The notes under the pieces: generated by a model
Databases searched by the model: none
What the model saw: only the letters and a program-made list of their open reading frames with translations
What the model was told of the DNA's origin: nothing
Program-made: the position numbers and the translations under genes
In this document: one piece after another, positions 9,695 through 20,935 of the stretch
How the letters are laid out: each line of letters opens with the position of its first letter
How positions within the stretch are numbered: position 1 is the first letter of the stretch
DNA from: Heterohyrax brucei
Taxonomy: Eukaryota; Chordata; Mammalia; Hyracoidea; Procaviidae
Reading direction: 5' to 3'
Length of the DNA: 64,000 nucleotides
Assembly (NCBI GenBank): GCA_028571685.1
Contig: CM053158.1
Span: 56,946,001 to 57,010,000 of the forward strand

Positions 9695-10192
9695 CAGTCT
9701 GGATCAGCAGTGTCTAGTAGAAATATGTGAGCCACATGTGTATGTTTAAATTTTCTAATAGTGACATTACCAAAAACACTCAAGTCTGTTGCAGTCAAGT
9801 CAGTTCTGACTCATAGTAACTTTATAGGACAGAGTAGAACTGCCTCATAGAGTTTCCAAGGAATGCCTGGTAGATTCTAACTGCTGACTTTTTAGGGTAA
9901 CAGCTATAGCTCTTAACCACTAAACCACCAGGGTTTCCGTAGTCACATTAGGTAAAGTGAAAAGAAACAGGTGAAATTAAATTTAACAGTAGTTTTGTTT
10001 ACCCTGATCATTTCAGCATGTAATTAACTTAAAAAAAAAAAATCGGCAGGCTATTTTGTCTTTTTTGCCCCAAGTGTTTGCAAATCAAATTTATATTTCA
10101 CATCTCCAGCGCGTCTCACTTCTGACTAGCCACATTTCATGTGTTCAGTAGCCACACATGGCTAGTGGCTACTGTATTGGTTAGCATAGATC
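9695..10192. mobile_element. Non-autonomous DNA transposon (hAT-like, old), split by a SINE
   Basis: The left end 'cagtgtctagtagaaatatg' and right end 'ctactgtattggttagcat' are decayed inverted termini of the mammalian family beginning 'cagtgctgtccaatagaa'. The body ('gtgaaaagaaacaggtgaaa' and 'agccacacatggctagtggc') fits that family. The AfroSINE at 9770-9939 splits it. The superfamily assignment is tentative. Confidence 0.65.
9770..9939 (-). mobile_element. AfroSINE inside a DNA transposon, with TSD
   Basis: The reversed tail 'gtcaagtcagttctgactca' and reversed head 'ccactaaaccaccagggttt' are clear. An 11-bp duplication flanks it: tagtgacatta (9759-9769) and tagtcacatta (9940-9950), one mismatch. 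Confidence 0.93.
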
Positions 10193-11265
10193 TAGACTTT
10201 GGAACAGTTTGTGTACTGCACCTGCAGCAGTAGAAGCAGTTATTTACCACTGAAGACAAGGAATAGAGCATCAGCCAATATGTGTTGCTTAGGAGCTGGA
10301 GCAAAGTTGGGATAGATAACTGCCTTCGTATTTCAGTGTTCTACTGTCTTTTAAGAGTAACTGCTTCAGTATTTCAGCCAATAGTTATTCTTCCTTTATC
10401 TGTCTTTCAAAGTTCTGCAAGATGCTAAGGTACCAGATCCTTTCTGTGTTCTGTCATGTGAAATTTGTATTTATTTATTCCTCCAACGGATGCATATTGA
10501 GTGCCAGGCACATATTAGGCTATGTGGTTACAGCTGTGGGATATAGGCAGGTCCTCTTCCTAGAACTTTCATTCTTGAAATAAATTAATTTGTAATTATT
10601 TTTTAGGTGCTAAATGTGGAGATTATAAGAAATGAAAATACAGCAAAATCAGTTTTTATGGTTTGAGAAAACAGTGAAATCAGACTTAAATCAGGATGAG
10701 AGCCGCTGAGTGAGTTGACGTAATAGACTCAGCAAAGGTTACTATTCTAACCTTTTCATAGGATACTATTGTGGTTTGGGGACTGGGACATGAGAGCAAG
10801 AGATGTAAAGTTCAGATTGGTCTTTGATCATCATTTCCTTTACTGTTTTCTTAAATGCTGTACTAGTGTTCCAGGTGTAAGAGTCTGTTTTAAGAGGATT
10901 CTGGAAGAAGCTGGACACCCGCGTTAGGCTTTGCATAGCTGAGAGGATCTGCGTTTCAGATTTTTCCATGGAGATTTGGATTTACTCAGTCAATTGGCTT
11001 CTTAGTCAGATGTTCAGTTTGTCAACATTTACTTAGGCATCCCTTTGTGGCAGGGTTGTGTACCTTGCTTGTAGGGTAGAAGTTTTGCTTTGAAGGAGTT
11101 AGCAAGGTAGATTTTATATGCTGGGTTGTGGTAGGTGGAGGAAAAGAGACAGAAGATAAAGCAAATTTAAGTAAAATAAAAATTTAAAAGTTAAAATGAA
11201 AAATTTCTGTTATTAAGGAGTACTTTCAAGAAAGTCAGACTGGATAATGGGAATGAAATGACAAA
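10193..11265. other. Intron 2 with faint L2-like sequence
   Basis: Around 10470-10600 'tattgagtgccaggcacatatt' resembles an L2-like repeat also seen at 24410 and 27040. No coding feature stands out. A 67-codon open stretch on the minus strand (10766-10969) has no recognisable motif. Confidence 0.4.
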
Positions 11266-11376
11266 GGGGTGTGTGTGTGTGTGTGTGTCTGTCTGTCTGT
11301 CTGCCTGTCTGCCTGTCTGCCTGTCTGCCTGTCTGCCTGTCTGCCTGTCTGCCTGTCTGCCTGTCTACCTGTGTGT
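11266..11376. repeat. Compound microsatellite (TG)n-(TGTC)n-(TGCCTGTC)n
   Basis: About 22 bases of TG repeat pass into four-base TGTC units and then about ten eight-base TGCCTGTC units. The unit changes in a stepwise way along the tract. The apparent RQAD/CLPVCLSA open frames are artefacts of the repeat. Confidence 0.97.
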
Positions 11377-12183
11377 GCCAGAGATCCTCCTTTACTTGGT
11401 GTGCTAGGGGAGGCCTTCCTCATCCTGCTCAGAGCCAAAGGAGATTTTTAGAGAATTAGTTTAACTACCTCGCTTGATGAATGCATGAGTAATCTTTCCC
11501 TTAATCTGTGCGTACCATTGGTTTCTCTTGTTAAACGGAAAATTTGTAATATTGGAAGTGGGAGTGATACCAAGTCTAGTTAGTTAAAAACGAAATGACA
11601 GTAAGTATAGAAGGAAATAATACATGTTAGTAATATTGCCTGGAGAGAGCAAAACAAGAAGAATTTGGCAAAACTTCCCAGTGTTTATGATCTTGTCACT
11701 ACAAGATTAACAAGAACTAAGAGCACAATTTGAGTTTTACCCAGTAGATTTAAAGTTAAAGCTGAATTACTCATCCATCATTTTCCTGAAAATGGTTCCC
11801 CAACCTTAAAATTATGATATTAAAATGGGAATTAATGATACAGAAGAATAATTATACAAAAGAATAATGTAGAAAGTGTGATACGTGATTTTGTTGATAC
11901 CACTATCATCGTCATCAGTAGTGTCTGATTCCAGATGACTCACTGCTGTCTTGGTTCAGGTTCACAGACATAATGAGTATGCTGCCAATCATGTGTTAGA
12001 AGAGTTCCTTTTTTAACTCTAAAAGTTTGTAAACAAACAATCAACATGTATTTATTTACCTCTCTAATTTATTTATATTTGAATATATTTTGAACTAAAA
12101 TGACACTTTACAAAATATTTTGAAAATAAATATTGATATTAGCCATGCCTGTGATTTCCATTGTAATCTCTATATAGATTGTA
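11377..12183. other. Intron 2, no gene seen
   Basis: AT-rich intronic sequence. I recognise no repeat head or exon. Confidence 0.4.
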
Positions 12184-12408
12184 TTAGAAGTCTGTTTCGT
12201 GTGTCTTTATCCACAATTTGTGGTTGACGTTTGCCTTCTTCTCATGTGTGTCCTTGGCTCTCTTGCCCAGGTGGAACTTCTGAATTGCTCCAGACCTTCT
12301 CTTCCTGTTATCTCCCTTGGTTATCCAGCTTCGTACCTCCACATCATCTTTAATGCCTCTTATGTCTATCATGTTTAAGAAGTTACCAGATCCTGCCATT
12401 TGTAGCAC
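12184..12408 (-). pseudogene. Coding-like 74-codon fragment, possible processed pseudogene
   Basis: On the minus strand a 74-codon frame ends in a stop at 12184. It has a protein-like composition: 'GNFLNMIDIRGIKDDVEV' followed by a basic stretch with KGDNRKRRSG and HLGKRAKDTHEKK. I do not recognise the family, and no splice signals or promoter support a living gene. Sequence beyond the stop (toward lower coordinates) is AT-rich and could be a former 3' UTR. A chance open frame or an old transposase remnant remains possible. Confidence 0.35.
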
Positions 12409-14054
12409 AGTGTTATTAATTTACAGCAATAAAACAGGCAAGATGAGCTTAAAAACGTTACTGTGGTTATATAGCCATACATTGACAAAGATGACAGTTG
12501 AACTTAGTTACATTAGATTTAATCTCTTCTGCAAGTGTTTTTCCTTTTTGCTAACTTGGTGGTGATATCCCTGGGAGATTTTTATTTGTGGGTCAACATT
12601 TTTAAGAATGGAAAATGAATATTAATAAAATTAGGAGATTGAATTAAAACTAGATGTGGCAGGTTCTAAGGCACAATTTATAGGACTGTATAATCTTCAG
12701 ATATTTTCTTAAGGATTCATTTTGTTACATTTTTGTATAGTTATGGGAAGCTTGTTAATTTGAACATTTTTTTAAAAGAATAGTGTAAACCTTTTTTTGT
12801 GAAACTCAGTTTATAGTAAGATTTTTAAGTGAGATCCTCATGTTTTTATGCAGAAAATAGATTTGAGTCTGATTGAGAAAGTAAATTTGGTTTGATTTTT
12901 AATATGTAGAGACTATTCATGTCTGCAACAATTTGTATGGGCTACCTTTTGTAAGCAAGCTTTAAGAAAAGAATTGTTTCTCTTGCCTGCAGTTGTCTCT
13001 GGAGGCTTAGTAATTATATATTTCTGCTCTTAGAGATTAAAATTAACATAGACAATCAACAGCTAATTCTGGAACACCTACTATGTATATGACTAATTTT
13101 TGCTCTGCCTTTTCAGTTCTCTTTACAGATGAATGAATGTGCTTCTCACATAAATTGGAAGGCCTGTTTTAAAAGAGTATTTGCATATGAACATAGATGA
13201 AATTTCTCTAGGAGTTTTTAGTTTTTGAATCTTTATAAAAATTTATTATTCTATTCATGTTGACTTGAGAATCTCAACATTTGATTAGGCAGGGAGATTA
13301 TATTTCAAAACATCAAAGATTTTTATTTTTTTTTGCCAGAAAGAAAAGTGAAATATTAGTGGAGAAATTAATCATCTCTGAGCTAATCATATGCATCCTA
13401 AAATGGAGATAAGGAGTTTTTATTGAACTTGGGTAGACTTGAATTATTTTCAACTACAGCATGTTTCCATCCGTCAATATGATAACTTATTCTTTTCCTC
13501 TTGTATAGTCACATCCTAAAGCCTGATGAATTAGTTACACCATTAAGGGATTGTGTTTTATGTGAAAAGAGAACTGCTGCCCATTAAATACTGATTGACA
13601 TGTACTATTACTCCTATAGGCAGTTAAATACATCACAAGCTTCCTTGATTGTTGTGGCTTTGTCATATCCCATTATGTGTTTAGCATCTTACATAAAGCT
13701 CTTACATCCTGTGTGTTCAGGTGATGGTTATCGTTGTCTTATAGTGGCAGGCAGGGTTTACACTGGCTTTTGTGTAGTCAGTTTTCATATTACCTGCATA
13801 TCAACTTCACATTAATTTGAGTGTGGAGTCAGTAATGCAAAGATGCAAAAGTAATGACAAATTCAGTCCTTCAGAGGCTGAATAAATGTCTGCTTTTTAG
13901 GAATAATAGTGTTTTCACAGGGTGGGAGTTCTAGTGATGTGATTTGACTGTGTTCCTGGCTACTCCTGGGTTCCTTTGATTCCATTGCATTTTATGGACC
14001 AGATTTTCCAGCTTTCTGTGTGGTTATGCGAGCCAACCAATGTATTTTCTGTCA
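12409..14054. other. Intron 2, AT-rich, no gene seen
   Basis: Long AT-rich stretch with T-runs near 12770 and 13320. No recognisable repeat or exon was found. Confidence 0.4.
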
Positions 14055-14238
14055 GTTGTTAGGTTAGGTGTTGTTGAGTTGCTATGACACACTTGAACTG
14101 CCCTAGAAGGTTTTCTTGGCTGTAATTTTAGTGGAAGCAGATCTCCAGGTCTTTCTCTCCTGGAGCTGCTGGGTGAATTTGAATCACCCAACTTTCCGTT
14201 ACCAGCTAAGCACTGGTTTGTATCACCAAGAGGCTCCT
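14055..14238 (-). mobile_element. AfroSINE, long form, minus orientation
   Basis: It carries the insert 'ttggctgtaattttagtgga...cagatctccaggtctttctc' of the longer AfroSINE type and ends in the reversed head 'tatcaccaagaggctcc'. It is diverged. Confidence 0.8.
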
Positions 14239-14249
14239 GGTACCTAATA

Positions 14250-14450
14250 TTGTTGTTAGAATCTGTTGTGTTGGCTTCCACTCATAACAACCCCATGTGA
14301 CTAAGTAGAACTGCTGAATTGAGTTTTCTAGATTCTGATTTTTATGGAACCAGATTGCCAGGTCTTTTTTTGGTGAAGCCACGGGGTGGGTTTGAATTGC
14401 CAACTTTTCGGTTAACAACTGAATGGTTAACTGTTTGAGCTACCTGGTCC
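14250..14450 (-). mobile_element. AfroSINE, long form, minus orientation (second of a pair)
   Basis: Same orientation and type as the copy just before it: 'cagattgccaggtctttttt', 'gggtttgaattgccaac' and the reversed head 'gagctacctggtcc'. The two lie about 12 bases apart. Confidence 0.8.
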
Positions 14451-15927
14451 TCTTTTCTGTTATTTACTTCATGCAGATTTCATCTAGTTCATTTCTGTTA
14501 CTTGCAGCTAAGAACCTTGACTCATCCAGATAGAAAGTATTTATCATAGGTTTTGAGACACATTAAGTGTTCAATAAATATTATTGTTATTCAGAAAGAA
14601 TTCGTCAATGTTCACTTGGTAATACTCCTTCAAAGGAGCATCTGAATTCACCATAACCAAGTGGGATCCATGGATGGTTCAGCATTAGAAAAACAAGCAA
14701 TGTAATCAATCACAAAAATAAAACACAAAGTAAGAACCACTTGATTTTATTAATGATGCAGAAAATGCATTTGACAAAATTTGACACCCAGTCATTTTAA
14801 AAACTCTCAGCAAAATAGGAATAGAAGAAAAATTCCTCAATGTAATAAAAGACATTTATATAAAGCCAATAGCTAACATCCTCAATGGAGAGAATCTGAA
14901 AGCATTCCCCTTGAGAACAGGAAACAGACAAGGATCCCCTTTGTCACTACTTTTATTCAACATCATGCTGGAGGTTCTAGCCAGAGTACTCAGGCTAGAA
15001 AAAGAAATAAAGGACATCTAAATTGGTAAGGAAGAAGTCAAAGTGTCTTTATTTGCAGATGTTGACTGTATACACAGAAAAGCCTATAGAATCCACAGAA
15101 ACAAAACAAAAAAACCTAACAGAACTAATATGAGTTCAGCAAAGTATCAGGATATGAGATAAACATACAGAAATCATTTGGATTCATTTGTACCAACAAA
15201 GAGATCATCAAAGAGGAAGTCACTGAATCAATACCATTTACAGTAGCCCCCAAGAAGATAAAATACTTAGGAATAAATCTAACTAGAGATTGTAAAAGAC
15301 TTGTAAGAAGATTACAAGAGTCTACTGCAAGAAACCAAGAGAAATCTAGATAAGGATAGAAACTTACCTTGCTCATGGGTGGTAAAACTCAACATGGTGA
15401 AAATGTGTATTCTGCCCAAAGTGATCTATAGATACAGTGTGATCCCAGTATAACTTCTGATGGCATTTTTTAATGAAATGGAGAAGCAAGTCACCATATG
15501 GAAAAGAAAGGAGCCTTGAAGAAGTAAAGCATTACTGAAGAAGAAGAACAAAATGGAATGGCTCACACTACCTAACTTTAGAATGTATTACATTGCCCCA
15601 GTAGTGAAAATAACCTGGTACTGGTAACAAAAACAGATATGTAGATCAATGGAACAGAACTGAGAATCCAGATTATAACACCATCCATCTATGAGCAGCT
15701 GGTATTTGATAAAGGTCCAAAGTCCTTAAACTGGGGAAAGATAGTATTTCTGACAAATGCTGTTGGCATAGCTGGATATCCATGTGCAAAAAAAAAAAAA
15801 ATGAAACAAAACTTACATCTTACACCTTGCACACAGACTAGCTCAAACTGGATCAAAACCTAAATATCAAATCTAAAATGGTGACGATCATGGAAGAAAA
15901 AATAGGGACAATGCTGGGAGCCCTAAG

Positions 15928-16027
15928 GCCACCAGGTGCTCCTTGAATACTTTGGGGGTCAGTTCTGCTCTGGCCCCTAGGGTCGCCATGAGTCGGATTC
16001 AACTCGACAGCACTTGGCTTGGCACGA
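15928..16027 (+). mobile_element. 5'-truncated AfroSINE in L1
   Basis: Only the 3' part is present: 'ccaccaggtgctccttgaa', 'gtcgccatgagtcggatt' and the tail 'gacagcacttggcttggc'. L1 sequence lies on both sides, though a 55-bp copied segment separates the SINE from the right flank. Confidence 0.8.
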
Positions 16028-16041
16028 CATGAGGGCTCCAA

Positions 16042-16096
16042 GTCCCCTTTTCTGTTATTTACTTCATGCAAATTTCATCTAGTTCATTTCTGTTAC
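16042..16096. repeat. 55-bp copy of 14447-14501
   Basis: The segment containing 'gttatttacttcatgca' and 'catctagttcatttctgtt' occurs at 14447-14501 and again here with two mismatches, 1595 bases apart. It lies between a truncated SINE and resumed L1 sequence. Confidence 0.9.
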
Positions 16097-16426
16097 ATAA
16101 GCAGTCTATAAATAGTACTAACAATGCACAAATACTAGAAGAAATAACAACTAGGAACTGCTAAAATTCGAACACATGCTTATAGAAAGACTTCACCAAA
16201 AGAGTGAAAAGACAGCCTATGGACTAGGAAAAACATTTTTTGGATGCAACAAATCTGATCAGCATCTAATCTCCGAAATCTGTAAGATACTGCAAAATCT
16301 CAGCCACAAAAAGACAAATAGCTCAGTTAAAAAATGGGCGAAGAGTATGAACAAGCACTTCACTGAAGGAGACATTCAGGTGGCTAACAGATACATAAGG
16401 AAATGCTCACAGTCACTAGCCATTAA

Positions 16427-16592
16427 AATCAAACACCAAACCCACTGCTGTAGAGTGGATTCTGACTCATAGCAACCCTATAGACAGAGCAGAACTGCCT
16501 CATAGAGTTTCCAAGGATCACCTGGTGGATTTGAACTGAAAACCTTTTGGTTAGCAGTTGTACCACTTAACCAATACACCAGCAGCATTTCC
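16427..16592 (-). mobile_element. AfroSINE in L1, minus orientation
   Basis: It contains 'attctgactcatagcaaccc' near its left end and 'aaccttttggttagcagttg' near its right end, with the L1 reading on both sides. Confidence 0.9.
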
Positions 16593-18190
16593 CTTTACCC
16601 GTTAGCGAAATCTAAATCCAAATTATAATTAGATATCATTCATACCTCAACAAGGCTGGCATTAATCCAAAAAAAAAAAAAAAACAAACAAACCCACAAA
16701 GTTATGAATGTTAGAAAGGCCAAGGAGAGTGGAGACTGGAACACATAATTTTACACTGCTGACAGCAATGTGAAATGATGTGATCACTGTGGAAATTGAT
16801 TTGGTGCTTTCTTAAAGAGCTAGAAATATAAGTACCATATGATCCAGTACTCCTACTTCTTGGAATACATCCATCCTGGAGAAAAAGAATTATTACACTA
16901 ATCGATACATGCATACCAGTGTTTATTGCAGCACTGTCCACAACAGCAAAATGGTGGAATCAACTTAAGTGCCCATCAAGAAATGCCTGTGTAAACAAAC
17001 TCAGTATATTCACACAGTGGAATACTATGCAGTGATAAGGAACAGTGATGAATTTGGGAAACATAATGTGAAGGGGTGTGGAAGATAATAGTGGGTGAAA
17101 TCAGTCATTGCAAAGGGACCAGTTTGTATGAAATCACTACTAGAAGGACGCAAGAAACATTTAAACACAGAAAAGAAAAAACAGTCTTTGATGGTTACAA
17201 CAGTAAGGATGGGGAGAGAGAGGTATTCACTCATTACATAGTTGATAAGTATTACATAAGGAAGGGAAGGACAGCACTCAGTAGAGGATAAGTCATCATA
17301 ACTGGACTAAACCAACAGCTAAGGTGAAGGGAAGGACAACACTGTAGAGGATAAGTCATCACAGCTGGACTAAACCAAAAGCTAAGAAATTTCTTACATA
17401 TAGTGCAGTGCTTCAGAGTACACAGTAGCAGGGGCAGGGCTCTGGGGACCATGGTTTCAGAGGACATCTAGGTCAGCTGGCATAACAAAAAAGTTTAGTA
17501 AGAAACTGTTCTGCATCCTACTCTGATGGGTGGCATTTGGGTCTTAAAACTAGCAAGTGGCCATCTAAGAAGCATCAGTTGGTCCCAACCCTCCTGGAAA
17601 AGAGGAAAATGAGAGACATCAGAGACATAAGAAAAATGGGAGCCCTAGAGACAGGAAGGACCACATCATCCAGAGACTATGTTAGCCTGAGACTGGAAGA
17701 ACTAGATGGTGTCTGGCTACTACCAGTGACTGCCCTCACAGTAAACACTACAAAGAGTCCATGACGTAGCAGGAGGAAAATGAAGTACAGAACTTGAACA
17801 CTAATCGAAAGGCTAGGCTTGACGGTGTGACAGTCTCAAGTGTTCCCGTAAGATATGCTCCCCGCCCCAACTGTCTGTTAGCCAAGAACCGAAACCATTC
17901 CTGAAGCCAATTCTTCACATAAATACTAGACTGAACTATAAGACATTAAATGATACTGGCAAAGAGTATGCTTTTTGGCATAAGTAGATATGTGAGACTA
18001 AGTAGGCAGCTTTTGTCTGGAGGTGAGGTGGGAGAGCAGATGCGCATGGGAGCTAGTTGAGTGAACATGGGAAATACAGGGCAGTGACAGTGTAGAGAAA
18101 GCAGCTAGAGTTACCTGGCAATGTGTGGGTTAAGTTTTTGTATGACAAGTTGTGAACCTTCAGATGAAGCACAATAAAATACTTAAAATT

Positions 18191-19009
18191 AGTTGTCTTC
18201 CATACTTGTAGTTAAAAGAGGATCCCCTTGAACAAGCTGTAGCCGTTAGCAATATTTCCTTTGTATATGTTTTTGCAAAAAGATTCCTTTCCATTTTATA
18301 AAATGTTCTTCTTGACTCAGCAAATACAAATAGGCTTATTTGGTTGTCTTTTTTAGAATTTTGTCTGTATTAGAATCATTCTCCTAATTATCTTGTGGGG
18401 TTCAGTGAATGGAAATAGCAGGGAACCCACAGAGTGAAGGGGAGATGAATGTAGGTTGTGGGTAGGCAGGTTTCCTGGAAGTGCAAATGTATGTTCCTTT
18501 CAGGTTTCCATAGAAATTGATGAGAATGGAGCTTTGAAAGGGAGTGCCTCAACTTGAATTTTTGCAGTACTAATAAAGCATGCATGAGTTCTTCTCATTT
18601 TTTAACCAGTAAAAAGAATAGTAGTAGTGTTAGCCTTTGACCTTTGTCATGTGCCTGACATTGTGGTAAGCATTTTGAAAGTTGTATCTCATAAAATTTA
18701 ACTGAAGAGACTTTTCTTTAAGGACTGATTGAGATTATCACCAGATCTCTGTGAGTTCTTGATTGTGTATGCATAGTAAGTGACAGAATTTGACTTTCTG
18801 CCTTTGCAGTGTGTCATTAATAAACTTACTTACTAGTTTGTGTTTCAAAGTTCCCTCATTATGAATAAGTAAGTTATATTTCTACTTATTTGCCATAACT
18901 TTACTGTGAATTATTTTCCTCTGGGGTTTCTGCTCACCCCAGGGTGTGGTTTAGGAGTGTACATGTCCAGAGGGTATGTTATGGATTAATTGCAGAAAAT
19001 GCATTTGTC
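18191..19009. other. Intron 2 with a faint MIR
   Basis: Around 18630-18820 'catgtgcctgacattgtggtaagcattt' (partial) fits a reversed MIR. Nothing else is supported. Confidence 0.4.
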
Positions 19010-19501
19010 TTAGTTATGTAGTGCTGCCATAAGAGAGATGCCACAAGTGGCTGTCTTTAAAAAGAGAACTGCCGTCTGTCACAGTCCAGTAGGCTGCATC
19101 AACTCCAGGGGTATGCTCTAGTTCTGTTGACCCTGGAGGAAGGTCCTTGCCTTCAGTCTTCCCTTGGACTGGGAGCTTCTGAGGTACAGTGGTCCCACCC
19201 GAGTCCTTTTCAGAAAATTTGCTCTGTTCCTGCCACTGCTACTTGGTGATATGAGATGCTTTCTTCCCTTACTTTTATATCTGGAGAGATATTCTCAAGG
19301 CACAATACAGTCAGTCCTACACATTGAATCCTGACCCTGCAACATAACTGCTGCCCATCGTCCCTTGTTAACATCACAGAGGCACGGTATACAGCGCATA
19401 GGAACATCACACACGATACCACATCACACACGATACCAGGAATCATGGCTTAGCCAAATTGCTACACACATTTTTAAGGGGACACAATTTAATCCATGAC
19501 A
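19010..19501 (-). mobile_element. Solo LTR (MaLR-like), minus orientation
   Basis: It opens 'tgtcttagttatgtagtgct' and closes 'ggacacaatttaatccatga' followed by 'ca'. Its ends match the copies at 1755, 54970 and 60223. A short CACACGATACCA repeat occurs near 19410-19436. Confidence 0.75.
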
Positions 19502-19772
19502 ACATTTTCTAGGGTAAAGAGGCACAGGAGCTAGCTCTTTATTGTTCCTTGGTGTGGATATCTTGGCCCTTTTCAAGACATCTTAAACATAATCAGATAA
19601 CTGTTTTATGATGATCAGAGGGGTATCCTTATTATTTTGATTTTGGCAAACACAGAAAAGGATGGAAAAGTAAAAACCAACTCCAGTCCTATGAATGAGA
19701 GGAAATCTGTGTTAGCATTATTTTCCTTCTTCCATTAATTTATTTTACAATATTAATTTGTGTATGTCTTTA

Positions 19773-19797
19773 TGGATCTGACTCGACGGCACTTGGC
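19773..19797 (+). repeat. Orphan AfroSINE/RTE tail
   Basis: Only 'gactcgacggcacttggct' and a few more tail bases are present, with no SINE body upstream. It looks like an extreme 5' truncation. I could not see a target-site duplication. Confidence 0.7.
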
Positions 19798-19943
19798 TTG
19801 GCTTACATAAATATGATTGAGAATGTATTTCTTTATACATTCGAGAAAATACTATGCATACAGTTTTATGTCCTACTTTAAAGTTTTTACATTATAACAT
19901 GAGCATTACCAGAGTACTAAGTTTTCCCCCAGAATTTTGTTTT

Positions 19944-20146
19944 AATGGAGGCCTGATAGCACATTGTTTAAAGTGCTTGGCTGCTAACCAGAAGGACAGT
20001 GGTTGGAACCCAGTAGCTGGTCCACGGGAGAAAGATAGGGCAGTCTGCTTCATAAAGATTGCAGCCTTGGAAACACAGTGGAGTGCTTATACTCTGTCCT
20101 GTAGGGTTGCTGTGAGTCAGAATCAGTTCAGTGGCAGTGGGTTCAG
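19944..20146 (+). mobile_element. AfroSINE
   Basis: The head is 'gaggcctgatagcacattgt', a B-box-like 'agtggttggaacccag' follows, then 'gagaaagatagggcagtctg' and the tail 'gtgagtcagaatcagttcag'. Confidence 0.9.
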
Positions 20147-20804
20147 TATAATAATTCCTAGGTTTCCGGTATTATCTTTTATTTCTGTATTGCTTTGTGA
20201 GATAATGCTAGTTATTGTAATATATAAACCGCTCAGTCTCAGTGGCTAAATACAGTGAAACTGGTGAGAGCTGGAACTGATGGGATTGCCTTGGTTTTCT
20301 GACTCTTGCAAAGTTTTGCGTCTTTGACAGATGCAGACTTAACACTTTTTTTTTTTTTTACTTTCTATTATTAGAAAATATTTCAGTTGTCCTCTGACAG
20401 GTTTTTGCTTTACACAGATAGCAGCTTTCACCAGTTGTATGGCATGATAGAAAAGTTATTTCTTACTCACATAAATGTCAATGTGGTGTTCTTGGTCCAA
20501 GTTTAAGTGGTGACCCAGAAACTCAGACTCCTTCCATCTTTCTACCATCTTCATCATGGCTCTGAAAGATGTCATGGAAACAGTGTCTGTCGCAGCCACT
20601 CAACAAAGGAGAAGGATGTGAAAAGGACTGCATCACTCAGCTCAAGTTCTGTTGGCTAAAACTTATCACATGGTCACAGTTAATGGGAAGTAAGGTACTT
20701 CAATAGAAGAGGAAGTGACTTTGATGATCATGTAGTAGTCCCTGCTGTAGGTAGCCTTCAGAATTTTGGGAAAATTTGTTTTTTTGCCTTGTGACTTAGA
20801 AAAA
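20147..20804. other. Intron 2 with an old unclassified repeat
   Basis: Around 20500-20710 'cagactccttccatctttct' and 'catggtcacagttaatggga' resemble a widespread ancient mammalian repeat whose family I cannot name. A poly(T) run lies at 20347-20359. Confidence 0.35.
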
Positions 20805-20935
20805 CATGAGCTTTACAGTCAGAGCAGAGCTCTCAGCCCAGCTCTACTTTGACTGATTACTCTGTCACAATTTACTTGACTGTAAAATTGGAAATAATAA
20901 TACATACTTTAAGGAATGATTCAGTTAAAAAGACA
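20805..20935 (+). repeat. MIR SINE, diverged
   Basis: 'gagctttacagtcagagcag', 'cagctctactttgactgatt' and 'gactgtaaaattggaaataa' follow the MIR order. Confidence 0.55.

Larger units (their letters stand above)
14600..18190 (+). mobile_element. L1 LINE, 3' half (ORF2 RT to 3' end), decayed and interrupted
   Basis: It begins in the ORF2 reverse transcriptase region ('attaatgatgcagaaaatgc', 'aacaggaaacagacaaggat') and runs to the 3' UTR and 'aataaaatac' near 18180. The RT catalytic region (near 15050-15085) is frameshifted and lacks an intact FADD. Insertions at 15928-16096 and 16427-16592 break it. An A-run occurs near 16668-16690 and a short tandem duplication at 17261-17388. It is dead. Confidence 0.88.

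Noticed and set aside
10766-10969. 67-codon open stretch on the minus strand.
   Set aside because: Its composition is unremarkable and it has no recognisable motif or splice context. It is kept only as intronic sequence.
11235-11459. RQAD/CLPVCLSA repeat proteins on both strands.
   Set aside because: They are translations of the TGCCTGTC microsatellite.
19854-20249. 131-codon open stretch on the plus strand.
   Set aside because: It spans an AfroSINE (19944-20146), so the frame is a repeat artefact.
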